Of a DNA stretch of 64,000 bases, positions 56,672-64,000 are shown piece by piece. Every line of letters starts with the position of its first letter. The stretch's first letter is position 1. Below the pieces are notes generated by a model. That model made no database searches. It was not told the origin of the DNA and saw nothing but the letters and a program-made list of their open reading frames with translations. The DNA comes from Saprospiraceae bacterium. GTDB lineage: Bacteria; Bacteroidota; Bacteroidia; Chitinophagales; Saprospiraceae. Both the position numbers and the translations under genes were made by a program. Location of the stretch: assembly GCA_013214355.1 (NCBI GenBank), contig JABSSL010000010.1:1-64000 (forward strand). Reading direction: 5' to 3'.

Positions 56672-58012
56672 ATGAAAACGCTTATAAACAAAATTATACA
56701 TTTCGGTATAGAGGATGATACGCCTTTGGATGAACGAATAAAGCTCAAGGGAATCAATTCCATCAGTCTGGTTTTGAGCCCTGCTTTGCTACTAGTCGTG
56801 CTTCTTGAGATGGTTAATCCAAATGGAAGTCTCGCTTTTGTTGGCGTGATTGGAAGCTATCTCGCTATTATAGCTGTTATACTGTATCTGAATATTAAGC
56901 ATCAATTCCAAGGATCTTATAACCTAATTCTCTTTGTAGCTCCGTTCGGTGTTTTTGCCGAGATTATCTTGTTCGGTAACTCTATGCGCGCCGACACCGT
57001 CTTCATGATTTTGTTCGTCGCCGGCATTTTCATACGACCATCTACTAGAACCTTAATTTCAGCCTACACACTTTATGCTATATTATTGATTACCGCTCAG
57101 GTCTATCTATATCAAAATCCGTCAATCATTGAATCTCAGCCTTATGTGATAACTGAATACATGGCTGTGATTCTCACACTCTTAACGATCATTTTGATCA
57201 TGAAGAATTACGAGACGGAAAAATCGCTTGAGCAGCAAAAAATGAAGACGCTATTGGCGGAACTAGCGGAAAAAAACAAAGAATTGGTTAAGGTCAATCG
57301 AGATTTAGAAGATTTCACTTTTGCCACTTCTCATGACCTCAAGACGCCGATCCGGCTCTTGGTTAGTTTTAGCGACCTACTACGTAGAAAGAAGGAATTG
57401 AAGGAAGATAAGGAGACGCAGGAGTATCTGGAGTTCATCAATGAGAACAGCAGGCATATGTATCAACTGATTGACAATCTGCTTTCCTATGCGCGCGTGA
57501 AAGATCAACCTCCCAAAAAAGAATGGGTGGATTTGCAAGCACTAATCGAAGAGATTGTGGAGGTTCTGCAAAGGGCCGTCCCGGCACTAGAAGTAGAAAT
57601 CCCGCAAAAGTTGCCTCGAATTTTATCGCACTATGACACGCTGCGTCTGCTATTTCATAACCTACTGGAAAATGGCATAAAGTATAATACCAGCGACATC
57701 GTACAGATCGGCATTGTCTACAAATATGAGCGAGGGCAAATCTGCTTTAGAGTTACGGATAATGGCATCGGAATAGATAGCACTTACAATGAATATATCT
57801 TCAAGATGTTTAAGCGCCTACACAATAGTAGCTCCTTTCCTGGGACAGGCATTGGCTTATCTACTTGCAAGCGAATTCTGGAAGGTTGGAATGGCCAGAT
57901 CAGTTTTGAATCACATATAGGCATCGGGACTACCTTTATTTTGGAATGGCCCGTAAAACAAAAAGACTACCTACCTGCTTCCCCGCCCAAAGTAGCTCAA
58001 ACTACTCGGTAG
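56672..58012 (+). CDS. Membrane sensor histidine kinase
   Basis: The 446-residue kinase has six membrane helices (about 30-180) without a large periplasmic domain, then a short coiled coil (about 185-215). HisKA follows with FATSHDLKTPIRLLVSF (His about 224), then HATPase with NLLENGIKYN (about 330), DNGIGIDSTYNEYIF and GTGIGLSTCKRILEGW. The kinase domain resembles that of the TPR kinase at 38757. No response regulator is near; DoxX-like and GNAT genes follow. The sensed signal may be membrane or redox linked. Confidence 0.9.
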   Translation: MKTLINKIIHFGIEDDTPLDERIKLKGINSISLVLSPALLLVVLLEMVNPNGSLAFVGVIGSYLAIIAVILYLNIKHQFQGSYNLILFVAPFGVFAEIILFGNSMRADTVFMILFVAGIFIRPSTRTLISAYTLYAILLITAQVYLYQNPSIIESQPYVITEYMAVILTLLTIILIMKNYETEKSLEQQKMKTLLAELAEKNKELVKVNRDLEDFTFATSHDLKTPIRLLVSFSDLLRRKKELKEDKETQEYLEFINENSRHMYQLIDNLLSYARVKDQPPKKEWVDLQALIEEIVEVLQRAVPALEVEIPQKLPRILSHYDTLRLLFHNLLENGIKYNTSDIVQIGIVYKYERGQICFRVTDNGIGIDSTYNEYIFKMFKRLHNSSSFPGTGIGLSTCKRILEGWNGQISFESHIGIGTTFILEWPVKQKDYLPASPPKVAQTTR

Positions 58013-58107
58013 AAATACTAATGGACTAAAAATGTAAGCTAAATCACGCAAAAGTTTTAGGGTATGTCAAACAAAATTGCCATCATTAAGGTCAAAACAC
58101 TTAAGCC

Positions 58108-59394
58108 ATGGAAATTTCACCCTACCCTACTGACTTACACTGGTCAAGCTCACGTAAACTGGGCTTCAGATTTTTATTTCTCTACTTCTTCCTGTATCTA
58201 TTTCCCTTTCCTCTTGGCAATCTACCGTGGATAGATATAACCGCTACGTGGGTTCAGAATGGTTGGAACCTGCTAGTTCCATGGGTAGGAAAGACGTTAC
58301 TGGGGATCGAGGAACCCATCAATACCGTTTTTAACGGAAGTGGTGATCGGACCTTTGACTACGTCCAAGTTTTCACTTTCTTTTTCTTGGCCCTGATCGG
58401 AAGTACGATTTGGACTTTGGCAGATCGTCGCCGGATCAATTACGAAAGACTCAATCAAACCCTCTGGATTTATGTACGCTATGGTCTGGCTATTTCAGTG
58501 ATGGGTTATGGTTTTGCAAAAATATTCAAGACTCAATTTCCAGAACCTGGCTTCTTCCGCCTGCTAGAATCCTATGGCGATTCCTCTCCGATGGGCCTGG
58601 CTTGGACTTTTATGGGGTATTCAAAAGCTTACAATTACTTCACGGGGATAGCTGAGTTACTAGCCGGCTTGATGCTCTTTCGTAAGACCTCCAGCTTGGG
58701 GGCACTGATTACTATTGCCGTGATGACTAATGTTGTCATGATGAATTTCAGCTTTGATATCCCCGTCAAATTGTATTCCGCTCACTTACTCCTAATGGCC
58801 ATTTATGTACTTAGTCCAGATTTCCAGCGAATCTGGAATTTCTTTACGCATCGTGAGGTCAACATTCCCGAAAGACAATTCTTGATCTGGCCTGAAAAAT
58901 ATAATACAGCGCGGCTAGTGATTAAGACTTTGTTTATTGGATACGTATTCTATAGTTCTATTGACCAAGGCTTAGAAATTCAAAAGCAATGGGGTGATAA
59001 AGCACCGAAGCCAGATATGTACGGACTCTATCAGGTTGAGCATTTTGTCCTAAACGGGGACACCTTACCATCACTAACTTCCGATACCATTAGATGGCAG
59101 CACCTGGTGATCCAATGGGAAGGTCGGACTCATATCCAGATGATGAATAATAAGTTCAGCCACTACAGCTTAGAAAAAGATAGCTCCGAACAGAAACTCA
59201 CCATCTACTCTAGACGAGACACCGTCAACAAACACTATTTTACTTATGATTTTGTAGAAGGCGAAAGTCTTGATCTACAGGGGACCTGGGGTAAGGATAC
59301 TATATCCGTAGAAATGAGCCGACGAACGAAGGATGATTTCTTGTTGCTTAATCGGGGATTTAATTGGATTAACGAGTATCCATTCAATCGATAG
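58108..59394 (+). CDS. DoxX-like integral membrane protein
   Basis: A 428-residue protein with about seven membrane helices in the first 270 residues. These include YGLAISVMGYGFAKIFKTQF and GIAELLAGLMLFRKTSSLGALIT, in part, which resemble DoxX-type helices, and VMTNVVMMNFSFDIPVKLYS. The last 130 residues form a soluble domain (TLPSLTSDTIRWQHLVIQWE, in part). DoxX proteins are often linked to redox or thiosulfate functions, but I cannot give this one a role. The 96-base gap to the kinase suggests separate or shared transcription. Confidence 0.55.
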   Translation: MEISPYPTDLHWSSSRKLGFRFLFLYFFLYLFPFPLGNLPWIDITATWVQNGWNLLVPWVGKTLLGIEEPINTVFNGSGDRTFDYVQVFTFFFLALIGSTIWTLADRRRINYERLNQTLWIYVRYGLAISVMGYGFAKIFKTQFPEPGFFRLLESYGDSSPMGLAWTFMGYSKAYNYFTGIAELLAGLMLFRKTSSLGALITIAVMTNVVMMNFSFDIPVKLYSAHLLLMAIYVLSPDFQRIWNFFTHREVNIPERQFLIWPEKYNTARLVIKTLFIGYVFYSSIDQGLEIQKQWGDKAPKPDMYGLYQVEHFVLNGDTLPSLTSDTIRWQHLVIQWEGRTHIQMMNNKFSHYSLEKDSSEQKLTIYSRRDTVNKHYFTYDFVEGESLDLQGTWGKDTISVEMSRRTKDDFLLLNRGFNWINEYPFNR

Positions 59395-59528
59395 TCGTCA
59401 GAGGGCGCGTCCAATGGGTCCCCCTCTCATCAAATAATCGATAGGTTACTGAACTATTCGGGTTCAATTTGCTGTTGTTGCTTTGGACTGCCCTTCAATT
59501 AATCTTTGGTTTAAACGAAGCTTTTCCG

Positions 59529-59987
59529 ATGCATGAACTACAGATTATCCCAGCTGATACAGCCGACTGCAGCACGCTAACTGAAATCAGCAAAGCAGCT
59601 AAAGCCTATTGGGGCTATGCACAAGAATGGCTAGATCTCTGGGAAGATGATCTCACCATCACCCCTGAACACTTGGAAAAAGATAGAATTTATAAATTGG
59701 TGAAATTGGAAGAAATTCTAGGCTTCTGTGTCATTTCAGACCACGAAGGCGTGCTAGAAATAGAACATCTTTGGATACGCCCGACTCATATTGGGAAGGG
59801 ACTTGGGAAGCTCCTATTACAAAAGGTGCTGGACGAGCTTATCACCAAAAGCCACGTGGCATTATCAGTAGTAGCTGACCCTAATGCCACGGGCTTCTAT
59901 GAGAAATTTGGGTTAAAAACAGTAGAATATATTCCTAGTCAACCCGAAGGTCGTAAACTGCCCCTTATGCGATTGCCGCTAAACTAG
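59529..59987 (+). CDS. GNAT family N-acetyltransferase
   Basis: A 152-residue GNAT protein with LWIRPTHIGKGLGKLLLQ, the acetyl-CoA loop (about 80-97), and PNATGFYEKFGLKTV near the C-terminus. I start it at ATG 59529 (MHELQIIPA), where the domain begins; an upstream TTG at 59469 would add a hydrophobic stretch of no clear meaning. Its end overlaps the convergent thioredoxin-like gene by 23 bases. Substrate unknown. Confidence 0.82.
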   Translation: MHELQIIPADTADCSTLTEISKAAKAYWGYAQEWLDLWEDDLTITPEHLEKDRIYKLVKLEEILGFCVISDHEGVLEIEHLWIRPTHIGKGLGKLLLQKVLDELITKSHVALSVVADPNATGFYEKFGLKTVEYIPSQPEGRKLPLMRLPLN

Positions 59988-60579
59988 TGGCTAGCTCTAG
60001 TAATTCTGCCTGGGTGGTGACAGTCTTATCTTTGTTGTACCATTTCTGCAGGGTCACTGAGAATTCGGAATAAGGGGGTGGGTTGGGGTCCGCCTTATAG
60101 GCATTCACTAATTCCTGAGCGGGTGCAGGTCTAGCCCCCCAGGTCGTGACAACTTCCAAGGTTTGCTTATCCAACACAATAAGTTTGGGTATGGCTCGGC
60201 TTCCATTCGTGAGAAACTCATCTATCAAGTCTGGCAATTCATCACGAAGAACCAAGGACATTTCCGTATTGGGTAGTTCTTGGACGATAGCATCGAAAAT
60301 CGGTACGATCTGAGCTGCGTCTCCACACCAAGCCTCCGTTATCACCAACCAGATATATTGGCCAGGCAAAGCAGCAAAGGCTTCAATCAAAGCAGGTTGG
60401 ATATTGGCTTTCTTACCCAAGCGCTTCATGCGCTGTAAGTTCATTTTGGTATAATGTACCATTGACTCACTTTGGTTTGGGCCAGTTGTTTTACCCGCTT
60501 CTACCAATTCTTGCATCAATTCATAGTAGGTAGCATAACTCATTCCTTCTGCTAAGCTGCGCTGCAATAAAGCTTTCAT
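59965..60579 (-). CDS. Thioredoxin-fold protein with WCGD site
   Basis: The 204-residue protein has a helical N-terminus (MKALLQRSLAEGMSYATYY) and a thioredoxin fold with ITEAWCGDAAQIVPIF (about 100-115), and a cis-Pro region AIPKLIVLD (about 150). The usual CxxC is reduced to a single Cys (WCGD), as in a subgroup common in Bacteroidota, so it is not a normal disulfide reductase. I start it at 60579 because AAAGGAGA lies 5-12 bases before that ATG; a longer frame to 60765 has no domain match. It is divergent from crtD. Confidence 0.82.
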   Translation of the reverse strand: MKALLQRSLAEGMSYATYYELMQELVEAGKTTGPNQSESMVHYTKMNLQRMKRLGKKANIQPALIEAFAALPGQYIWLVITEAWCGDAAQIVPIFDAIVQELPNTEMSLVLRDELPDLIDEFLTNGSRAIPKLIVLDKQTLEVVTTWGARPAPAQELVNAYKADPNPPPYSEFSVTLQKWYNKDKTVTTQAELLELATSLAAIA

Positions 60580-60886
60580 TACTTCTCCTTTGTGTTGATC
60601 TTGTATTACCCCTACTACCGTAGTGGTAGCCACAAGTTTTGTTAGTATATATATTTGTTGAGAAAGGGTTTTAACAATCATTGCTAATTGCACGCCCTGA
60701 ATATAAAACCATTGGTGATACAGGATGGTTGAGGAAGCCAAAACCAAGTGTCGCAGGGTGGACAAGTAGTCAGGCGGGAATATGGTCTGGTTTCCCCGCT
60801 CATTTGAAAACCTTATTTCTCTTCCCTTGTTGAGACATCCAAAGTTTACCTACTGGAACAAAAAAAGATACTGACTTTATAACCGT
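60580..60886. other. Divergent intergenic region before crtD
   Basis: These 307 bases contain a good ribosome-binding site for the minus-strand gene and an imperfect palindrome CTACTACCGTAGTGGTAG (60612-60629). A TATATTTG (60650-60657) fits a -7 box but lies 230 bases before crtD. No other strong signal is visible. Confidence 0.4.
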
Positions 60887-62350
60887 ATGAAGAAGATAGG
60901 AATTGTAGGTGCTGGAGTGGCTGGCTTAGCAGCCTCCGTCAGAATGGCAAGCCGTGGCTATCAGGTAGAAGTTTTTGAAGCAAATGCCTACCCGGGTGGA
61001 AAATTATCTCAGTTTGAGTTAGATGGCTTCCGTTTTGATGCCGGACCTTCCCTTTTCACCATGCCACAATATGTACTGGATGTTTTCCAAGCGGCAGGCA
61101 TCGATCCTGCCGGGAGATTTGAATATGATCGCTTGGATACGGTATGCAATTACTTCTGGGAAGATGGCACTCGTTTATCTGCCTTTGCCGACGAAGAAGC
61201 TTTTGCGGCAGAAGTTGAAGACAAGCTTGGGGTCCCCGCTCAAAAAATTAAGCAGGTACTGGCAGATAGTGAAAGAAAATATAAACTCACTGGACAGACT
61301 TTTCTGGAAAAATCCTTACACAAACTCTCCACTTGGACCAATTGGCCGATTGTAAAATCAATGCTGCTCATTCCCACTTTCGATCTATTCACCAATATGA
61401 ATTCGGTAAATGAGCGCCTCCTAAAACACCCAAAACTCGTTCAATTGTTCAATCGGTTTGCTACCTACAATGGCTCTAACCCCTACAAAGCACCTGGCCT
61501 GCTGACCATCATCCCTTATTTTGAACATCGGATTGGCGCATTTTTACCGAAAGGTGGGATGCACGATATCACCCAAGCACTCTATCGATTGGCGCAGGAT
61601 AAAGGGGTCCAATTCCATTTCGATAGCCCAGTAGAAGAAATCCTGGTAGAAGGAGGTACTGCCAGTGGGTTAAGGGTGGCTGGAAAGGATCATAGTTTTG
61701 ATCGCATCATCAGCAACATGGATGCCTTTTTCACCTACGAAAAGTTGCTGCCCAAAGCTCGGCATCCCAAACGAATCCTACGACAAGAAAAATCTACCTC
61801 CGCCCTGATATTTTACTGGGGAATCAAAAAGCAGTTTCCGGAGTTGGATTTGCACAATATCTTATTTAGTGAGGATTATCAACGGGAATTTGAGCATTTG
61901 GCCAATGGAAAGGTGTATGAAGATCCAACCATTTACATCAACATAACCCAAAAGTACTGCGCTGAAGATGCCCCAGCTGGCATGGAAAATTGGTTTGTCA
62001 TGGTCAATGCTCCCTATGACTCTGGGCAAGACTGGGAAAAAATTATCAGCAGAACGCGAAAGCAGGTGCTACAAAAGACGAGTCGAATTTTAGGAACAGA
62101 CATTGAGTCTCTCATTGCCTGCGAGGAAACCTTACAACCGCTTACCATCCAAAGCAAGACGGCTTCGCATCTAGGAGCACTGTACGGTACCAGTTCCAAC
62201 AACAAGATGGCTGCCTTTTTGCGTCACCCCAATTTCTCCCGACGCATAAAAGATCTCTATTTTTGTGGAGGAAGTGTGCATCCTGGTGGCGGGATTCCAC
62301 TCTGCCTACTAAGTGCTAAGATTGTGGATGATGTCATGCATGCGGGATGA
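60887..62350 (+). CDS. crtD: Carotenoid desaturase, CrtD-like
   Basis: A 487-residue FAD-dependent desaturase of the phytoene-desaturase family. The dinucleotide-binding motif GIVGAGVAGLAASVRMASRG is at 4-23, followed by YPGGKLSQFELDGFRFDAGPS. The C-terminal flavin motif is FCGGSVHPGGGIPLCLLSAK (about 461-480). GKL-x-x-FELDGFRFDAGPSLFT and the ALIFYWGI region look like 1-hydroxycarotenoid 3,4-desaturases (CrtD) of Bacteroidota rather than the phytoene-desaturating CrtI, but this split needs a tree. It precedes crtZ by 125 bases, with heptamer repeats between. The product would add a double bond next to the psi end of a monocyclic carotenoid. Confidence 0.8.
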   Translation: MKKIGIVGAGVAGLAASVRMASRGYQVEVFEANAYPGGKLSQFELDGFRFDAGPSLFTMPQYVLDVFQAAGIDPAGRFEYDRLDTVCNYFWEDGTRLSAFADEEAFAAEVEDKLGVPAQKIKQVLADSERKYKLTGQTFLEKSLHKLSTWTNWPIVKSMLLIPTFDLFTNMNSVNERLLKHPKLVQLFNRFATYNGSNPYKAPGLLTIIPYFEHRIGAFLPKGGMHDITQALYRLAQDKGVQFHFDSPVEEILVEGGTASGLRVAGKDHSFDRIISNMDAFFTYEKLLPKARHPKRILRQEKSTSALIFYWGIKKQFPELDLHNILFSEDYQREFEHLANGKVYEDPTIYINITQKYCAEDAPAGMENWFVMVNAPYDSGQDWEKIISRTRKQVLQKTSRILGTDIESLIACEETLQPLTIQSKTASHLGALYGTSSNNKMAAFLRHPNFSRRIKDLYFCGGSVHPGGGIPLCLLSAKIVDDVMHAG

Positions 62351-62427
62351 TGGAGAATGGAGAATTTAGCCTTGTACATTACTCACTATAAACTATTCAT
62401 TGTACACTGTTCATTATAAATTCAACA
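62350..62427. repeat. Degenerate heptamer array between crtD and crtZ
   Basis: Two ATGGAGA units (62350-62363) and ATTTAGC are followed, after one base, by eight in-phase units: TTGTACA, TTACTCA, CTATAAA, CTATTCA, TTGTACA, CTGTTCA, TTATAAA, TTCAACA (62372-62427). The two TTGTACA copies are 28 bases apart. The array starts at the end of crtD and lies 49 bases before crtZ. Confidence 0.75.
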
Positions 62428-62475
62428 TTTCCAAAAGATCCTTGTTACGTATTCAACAACAAAAAACATCAAGAA

Positions 62476-62973
62476 ATGACTGTACTATTTTATACTGCCG
62501 TAACGCTTGCGACGGTGCTAGCTATGGAGTTTGTGGCGTGGTTCGCACACAAGTACGTGATGCATGGCTGGCTTTGGAATTGGCACGAAGATCACCACCG
62601 GCCGAAGCATCAGAAGGAAGGTTTTTTTGAGAAAAATGATTTATTCTTTTTGGTATTTGCCATCCCTAGTGCAACTGCCTATATATTGGGATCAGCTACT
62701 CCTCATTTTTGGTTGTTCTTCGTGGGTATTGGAATATCCATTTACGGCTTGATTTACTTCTTGATCCACGATGTCTATATCCACCAAAGATTTAAGTGGT
62801 TTCGTCAATTGGACACGCGTTATTCCAGAGCCATACTGCGGGCTCACGGCTCCCATCACGCCAAGCATACCAAAGAAGACTGTGAATCATTTGGTCTTTT
62901 GGTTGTCAACCCTAAATACTTCCAGAAAAGAAGCAGTTGGAAAAAGTCTGAAACAGCTTCCCACGCTTCTTAG
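62476..62973 (+). CDS. crtZ: Beta-carotene 3-hydroxylase
   Basis: The 165-residue membrane di-iron hydroxylase has the histidine clusters HKYVMHGWLWNWHEDHH (H25 to H41), HDVYIHQRF (about 98-106) and HGSHHAKH (about 122-129). It adds the 3-OH to the beta-ionone ring, converting gamma- or beta-carotene types to their hydroxylated forms. Length is typical of CrtZ. It lies downstream of crtD, and the two would fit saproxanthin or myxol-type synthesis, together with a CrtC hydratase and a cyclase not in this window. Confidence 0.95.
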   Translation: MTVLFYTAVTLATVLAMEFVAWFAHKYVMHGWLWNWHEDHHRPKHQKEGFFEKNDLFFLVFAIPSATAYILGSATPHFWLFFVGIGISIYGLIYFLIHDVYIHQRFKWFRQLDTRYSRAILRAHGSHHAKHTKEDCESFGLLVVNPKYFQKRSSWKKSETASHAS

Positions 62974-62986
62974 GAGGCCTAACAGA

Positions 62987-63535
62987 TTAGAGCTGATAGG
63001 CGGGGTTCTTAGGATCATTCATCAAATTCTTGGCCATGCGCTGAAGTACCGCAGGTACAATCAGGCGATGTAGGGGCTTGACCGGCGCAAAGTACCATCT
63101 TCCGAGCCAGCCGTTGAAGACCACTGCTGTAGCCAACTTCATTTCGAAGAATCCTTCTTTGCTGGTTCCGATAAAAGACAACCAGAAGTCCAAGTGCTTA
63201 TCCGATTCCCCCACCATTAGCTCGTCCGCTCCCCTACCCAGCACCTTGAAGAAGCCAATGGATTGGCCTTCCTGTCCTGCAAAATCTGCCAGCTCTTGAG
63301 CCATGTCTATTCCCTTGGCCGTCTTCAGACCGATGAGGCCCACCACTGCTTCTCTAATCCCCAACAAGACTTTCGTCCAGGTCGGGATACTATCAAAAAA
63401 CAACTTCATCATACCCACGGGACCAATCTTATACTCCAGCGGTACTTGGATGGCAAAGGCATCCTCATAATGAAGAGCCTGCGGTAATTGTCCGATAAGT
63501 TCATCGGCTGTAATGGCACATTCGTAGGGTTTCAT
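62987..63535 (-). CDS. DUF2867 family protein
   Basis: A 182-residue protein matching DUF2867: AFAIQVPLEYKIGPVGMM, in part near the start, then LGRGADELMVGESDKHLDFWLSF (in parts) and GWLGRWYFAPVKPLHRLIVPAVL near the end. The domain often occurs alone or joined to SDR proteins in light- or stress-induced gene groups near carotenoid genes. It is convergent with crtZ, 13 bases apart. Function unknown. Confidence 0.75.
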   Translation of the reverse strand: MKPYECAITADELIGQLPQALHYEDAFAIQVPLEYKIGPVGMMKLFFDSIPTWTKVLLGIREAVVGLIGLKTAKGIDMAQELADFAGQEGQSIGFFKVLGRGADELMVGESDKHLDFWLSFIGTSKEGFFEMKLATAVVFNGWLGRWYFAPVKPLHRLIVPAVLQRMAKNLMNDPKNPAYQL

Positions 63536-63547
63536 ATTTTTGATTTA

Positions 63548-63570
63548 ACATACAATACTGTACGGTATGT
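63548..63570. promoter_or_regulatory. Small palindrome between DUF2867 and the edge gene
   Basis: ACATAC (63548-63553) and GTATGT (63565-63570) form a 6-base inverted repeat with an 11-base spacer, in a divergent region just before the DUF2867 start and 113 bases before the plus-strand gene. Tentative. Confidence 0.3.
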
Positions 63571-63682
63571 ACTATACTAACGCAGGTCGATTAATTTTGT
63601 TGAGAGCAACCCTCTCCTTTTTTATTCCGATCATCATTTACTATTTTGGCTATTTCAATTATCAATAGAAAAACCTACCAGG

Positions 63683-64000
63683 ATGGATCATGCCCAAAGC
63701 CCTCTTAAGGGCTTTACTCCTTTAGATCTTACCAGTTTAGTTCAGACGCATTTTGGAATAGAAGGAAGCCTGTCTCTCCTCCCCGGAGAACTAGACATCA
63801 ATGCCATTTTGACTTCCAATACTGGCGAAAAGTACATGCTGAAGGTTGCTCACCAGGATGCAGATCAGGCCAACATAGAAATGCAGAATGCCTTAATGCA
63901 GCATCTGGAAGAGAAAGCAATTGCCTTAGCGTTACCACAGGTAAAACAGGCCGTGAATGGCTCTTCTTTGGTCAGGGTAAAGGATGACCAAGGTATTGAA
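63683..64000 (+). CDS. Phosphotransferase-like protein, N-terminal part (cut by window edge)
   Basis: An ATG at 63683 opens a frame that runs without a stop to 64000 (106 residues so far). It reads MDHAQSPLKGFTPLDLTSLV, then INAILTSNTGEKYMLKVAH, where the Lys in MLKVAH fits the ATP-binding strand of aminoglycoside/choline-type phosphotransferases (APH fold). The opening resembles phosphotransferase domains that head some class III aminotransferase fusions in Bacteroidota, but the rest is outside the window. The full length and partner domain cannot be told. Confidence 0.65.
   Translation, partial: MDHAQSPLKGFTPLDLTSLVQTHFGIEGSLSLLPGELDINAILTSNTGEKYMLKVAHQDADQANIEMQNALMQHLEEKAIALALPQVKQAVNGSSLVRVKDDQGIE

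Noticed and set aside
60580-60765. Upstream extension of the thioredoxin-like protein
   Set aside because: The extra 62 residues show no domain, and a good ribosome-binding site lies directly before the internal ATG at 60579.
62400-62630. Frame overlapping the crtZ start
   Set aside because: It begins inside the heptamer array and reads across the CrtZ histidine clusters out of frame.

Overview
The window comes from a member of the phylum Bacteroidota, most likely Saprospiria (Lewinella/Saprospira-like). The reasons are: type IX secretion C-terminal domains of both kinds (47465-49789 type A, 54802-56409 type B); Bacteroidota-style promoters (TTG near -33 and TAnnTTTG near -7); TPR-LuxR and TPR-histidine-kinase sensors; a DUF5690 transporter-like protein; the exosortase N/VIT pair; and a CrtD-type desaturase beside CrtZ, which fits the monocyclic carotenoids (saproxanthin type) known from this lineage. 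I see no rRNA, tRNA, CRISPR array, transposase or phage gene. This is chromosomal housekeeping and accessory sequence.

Layout. 1-1754 (-): isoquinoline 1-oxidoreductase-type molybdenum hydroxylase (dihaem cytochrome, 2Fe-2S subunit, and a molybdopterin subunit whose frame breaks near position 60), followed by an AraC regulator. 2807-8900 (-): ppc-sdhC-sdhA-sdhB, a compact unit. 9352-12707 (+): exosortase N and its VIT-domain substrate, overlapping by ATGA. 12762-17216: FtsX/MacB permease and a divergent TPR-LuxR regulator. 17264-18834: a HipA-like kinase/DUF3037 pair lying between heptanucleotide-repeat elements. 18835-21129 (-): malic enzyme-phosphotransacetylase fusion with a strong inverted repeat upstream. 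21402-25122 (+): hypothetical membrane protein, sulfatase, Gfo/Idh/MocA oxidoreductase and GNAT. 25180-28552: HxlR/SDR/NTF2-like and ABM/GlxA-type divergent regulatory units with clear operator-like palindromes. 28648-33413: serine hydrolase-TPR, LytS/LytTR two-component pair, VOC protein. 33497-36816 (-): DUF5690 transporter-like protein, phosphodiester glycosidase and a phosphonate-type alcohol dehydrogenase. 37094-40820: pckA and a TPR histidine kinase. 41082-47214: YdeI-like protein, a frameshifted outer-membrane-barrel-like gene with an S41 peptidase, a secreted nuclease, Fe-ADH and Sua5. 47465-51564: T9SS Asp-box protein, cache membrane protein, lipoprotein-like methyltransferase. 51567-53976 (-): serine hydrolase, ECF sigma factor and a four-helix membrane protein, translationally coupled. 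54230-59987: lipoprotein, lectin-like T9SS protein, histidine kinase, DoxX-like protein, GNAT. 59965-63535: thioredoxin-like protein, crtD, crtZ, DUF2867. 63683-64000: start of a phosphotransferase-like gene cut by the window edge.

Together, ppc, maeB, pckA and sdhCAB place much of the phosphoenolpyruvate-pyruvate-oxaloacetate-succinate node within 36 kb. The most unusual items are the exosortase N/VIT dyad, the HipA_2/DUF3037 cassette between heptamer repeats, the one-base break in a T tract at 41846-41851, and several near-perfect palindromes directly in front of regulators and of malic enzyme. All functions are inferred from sequence reading. No database search was run.
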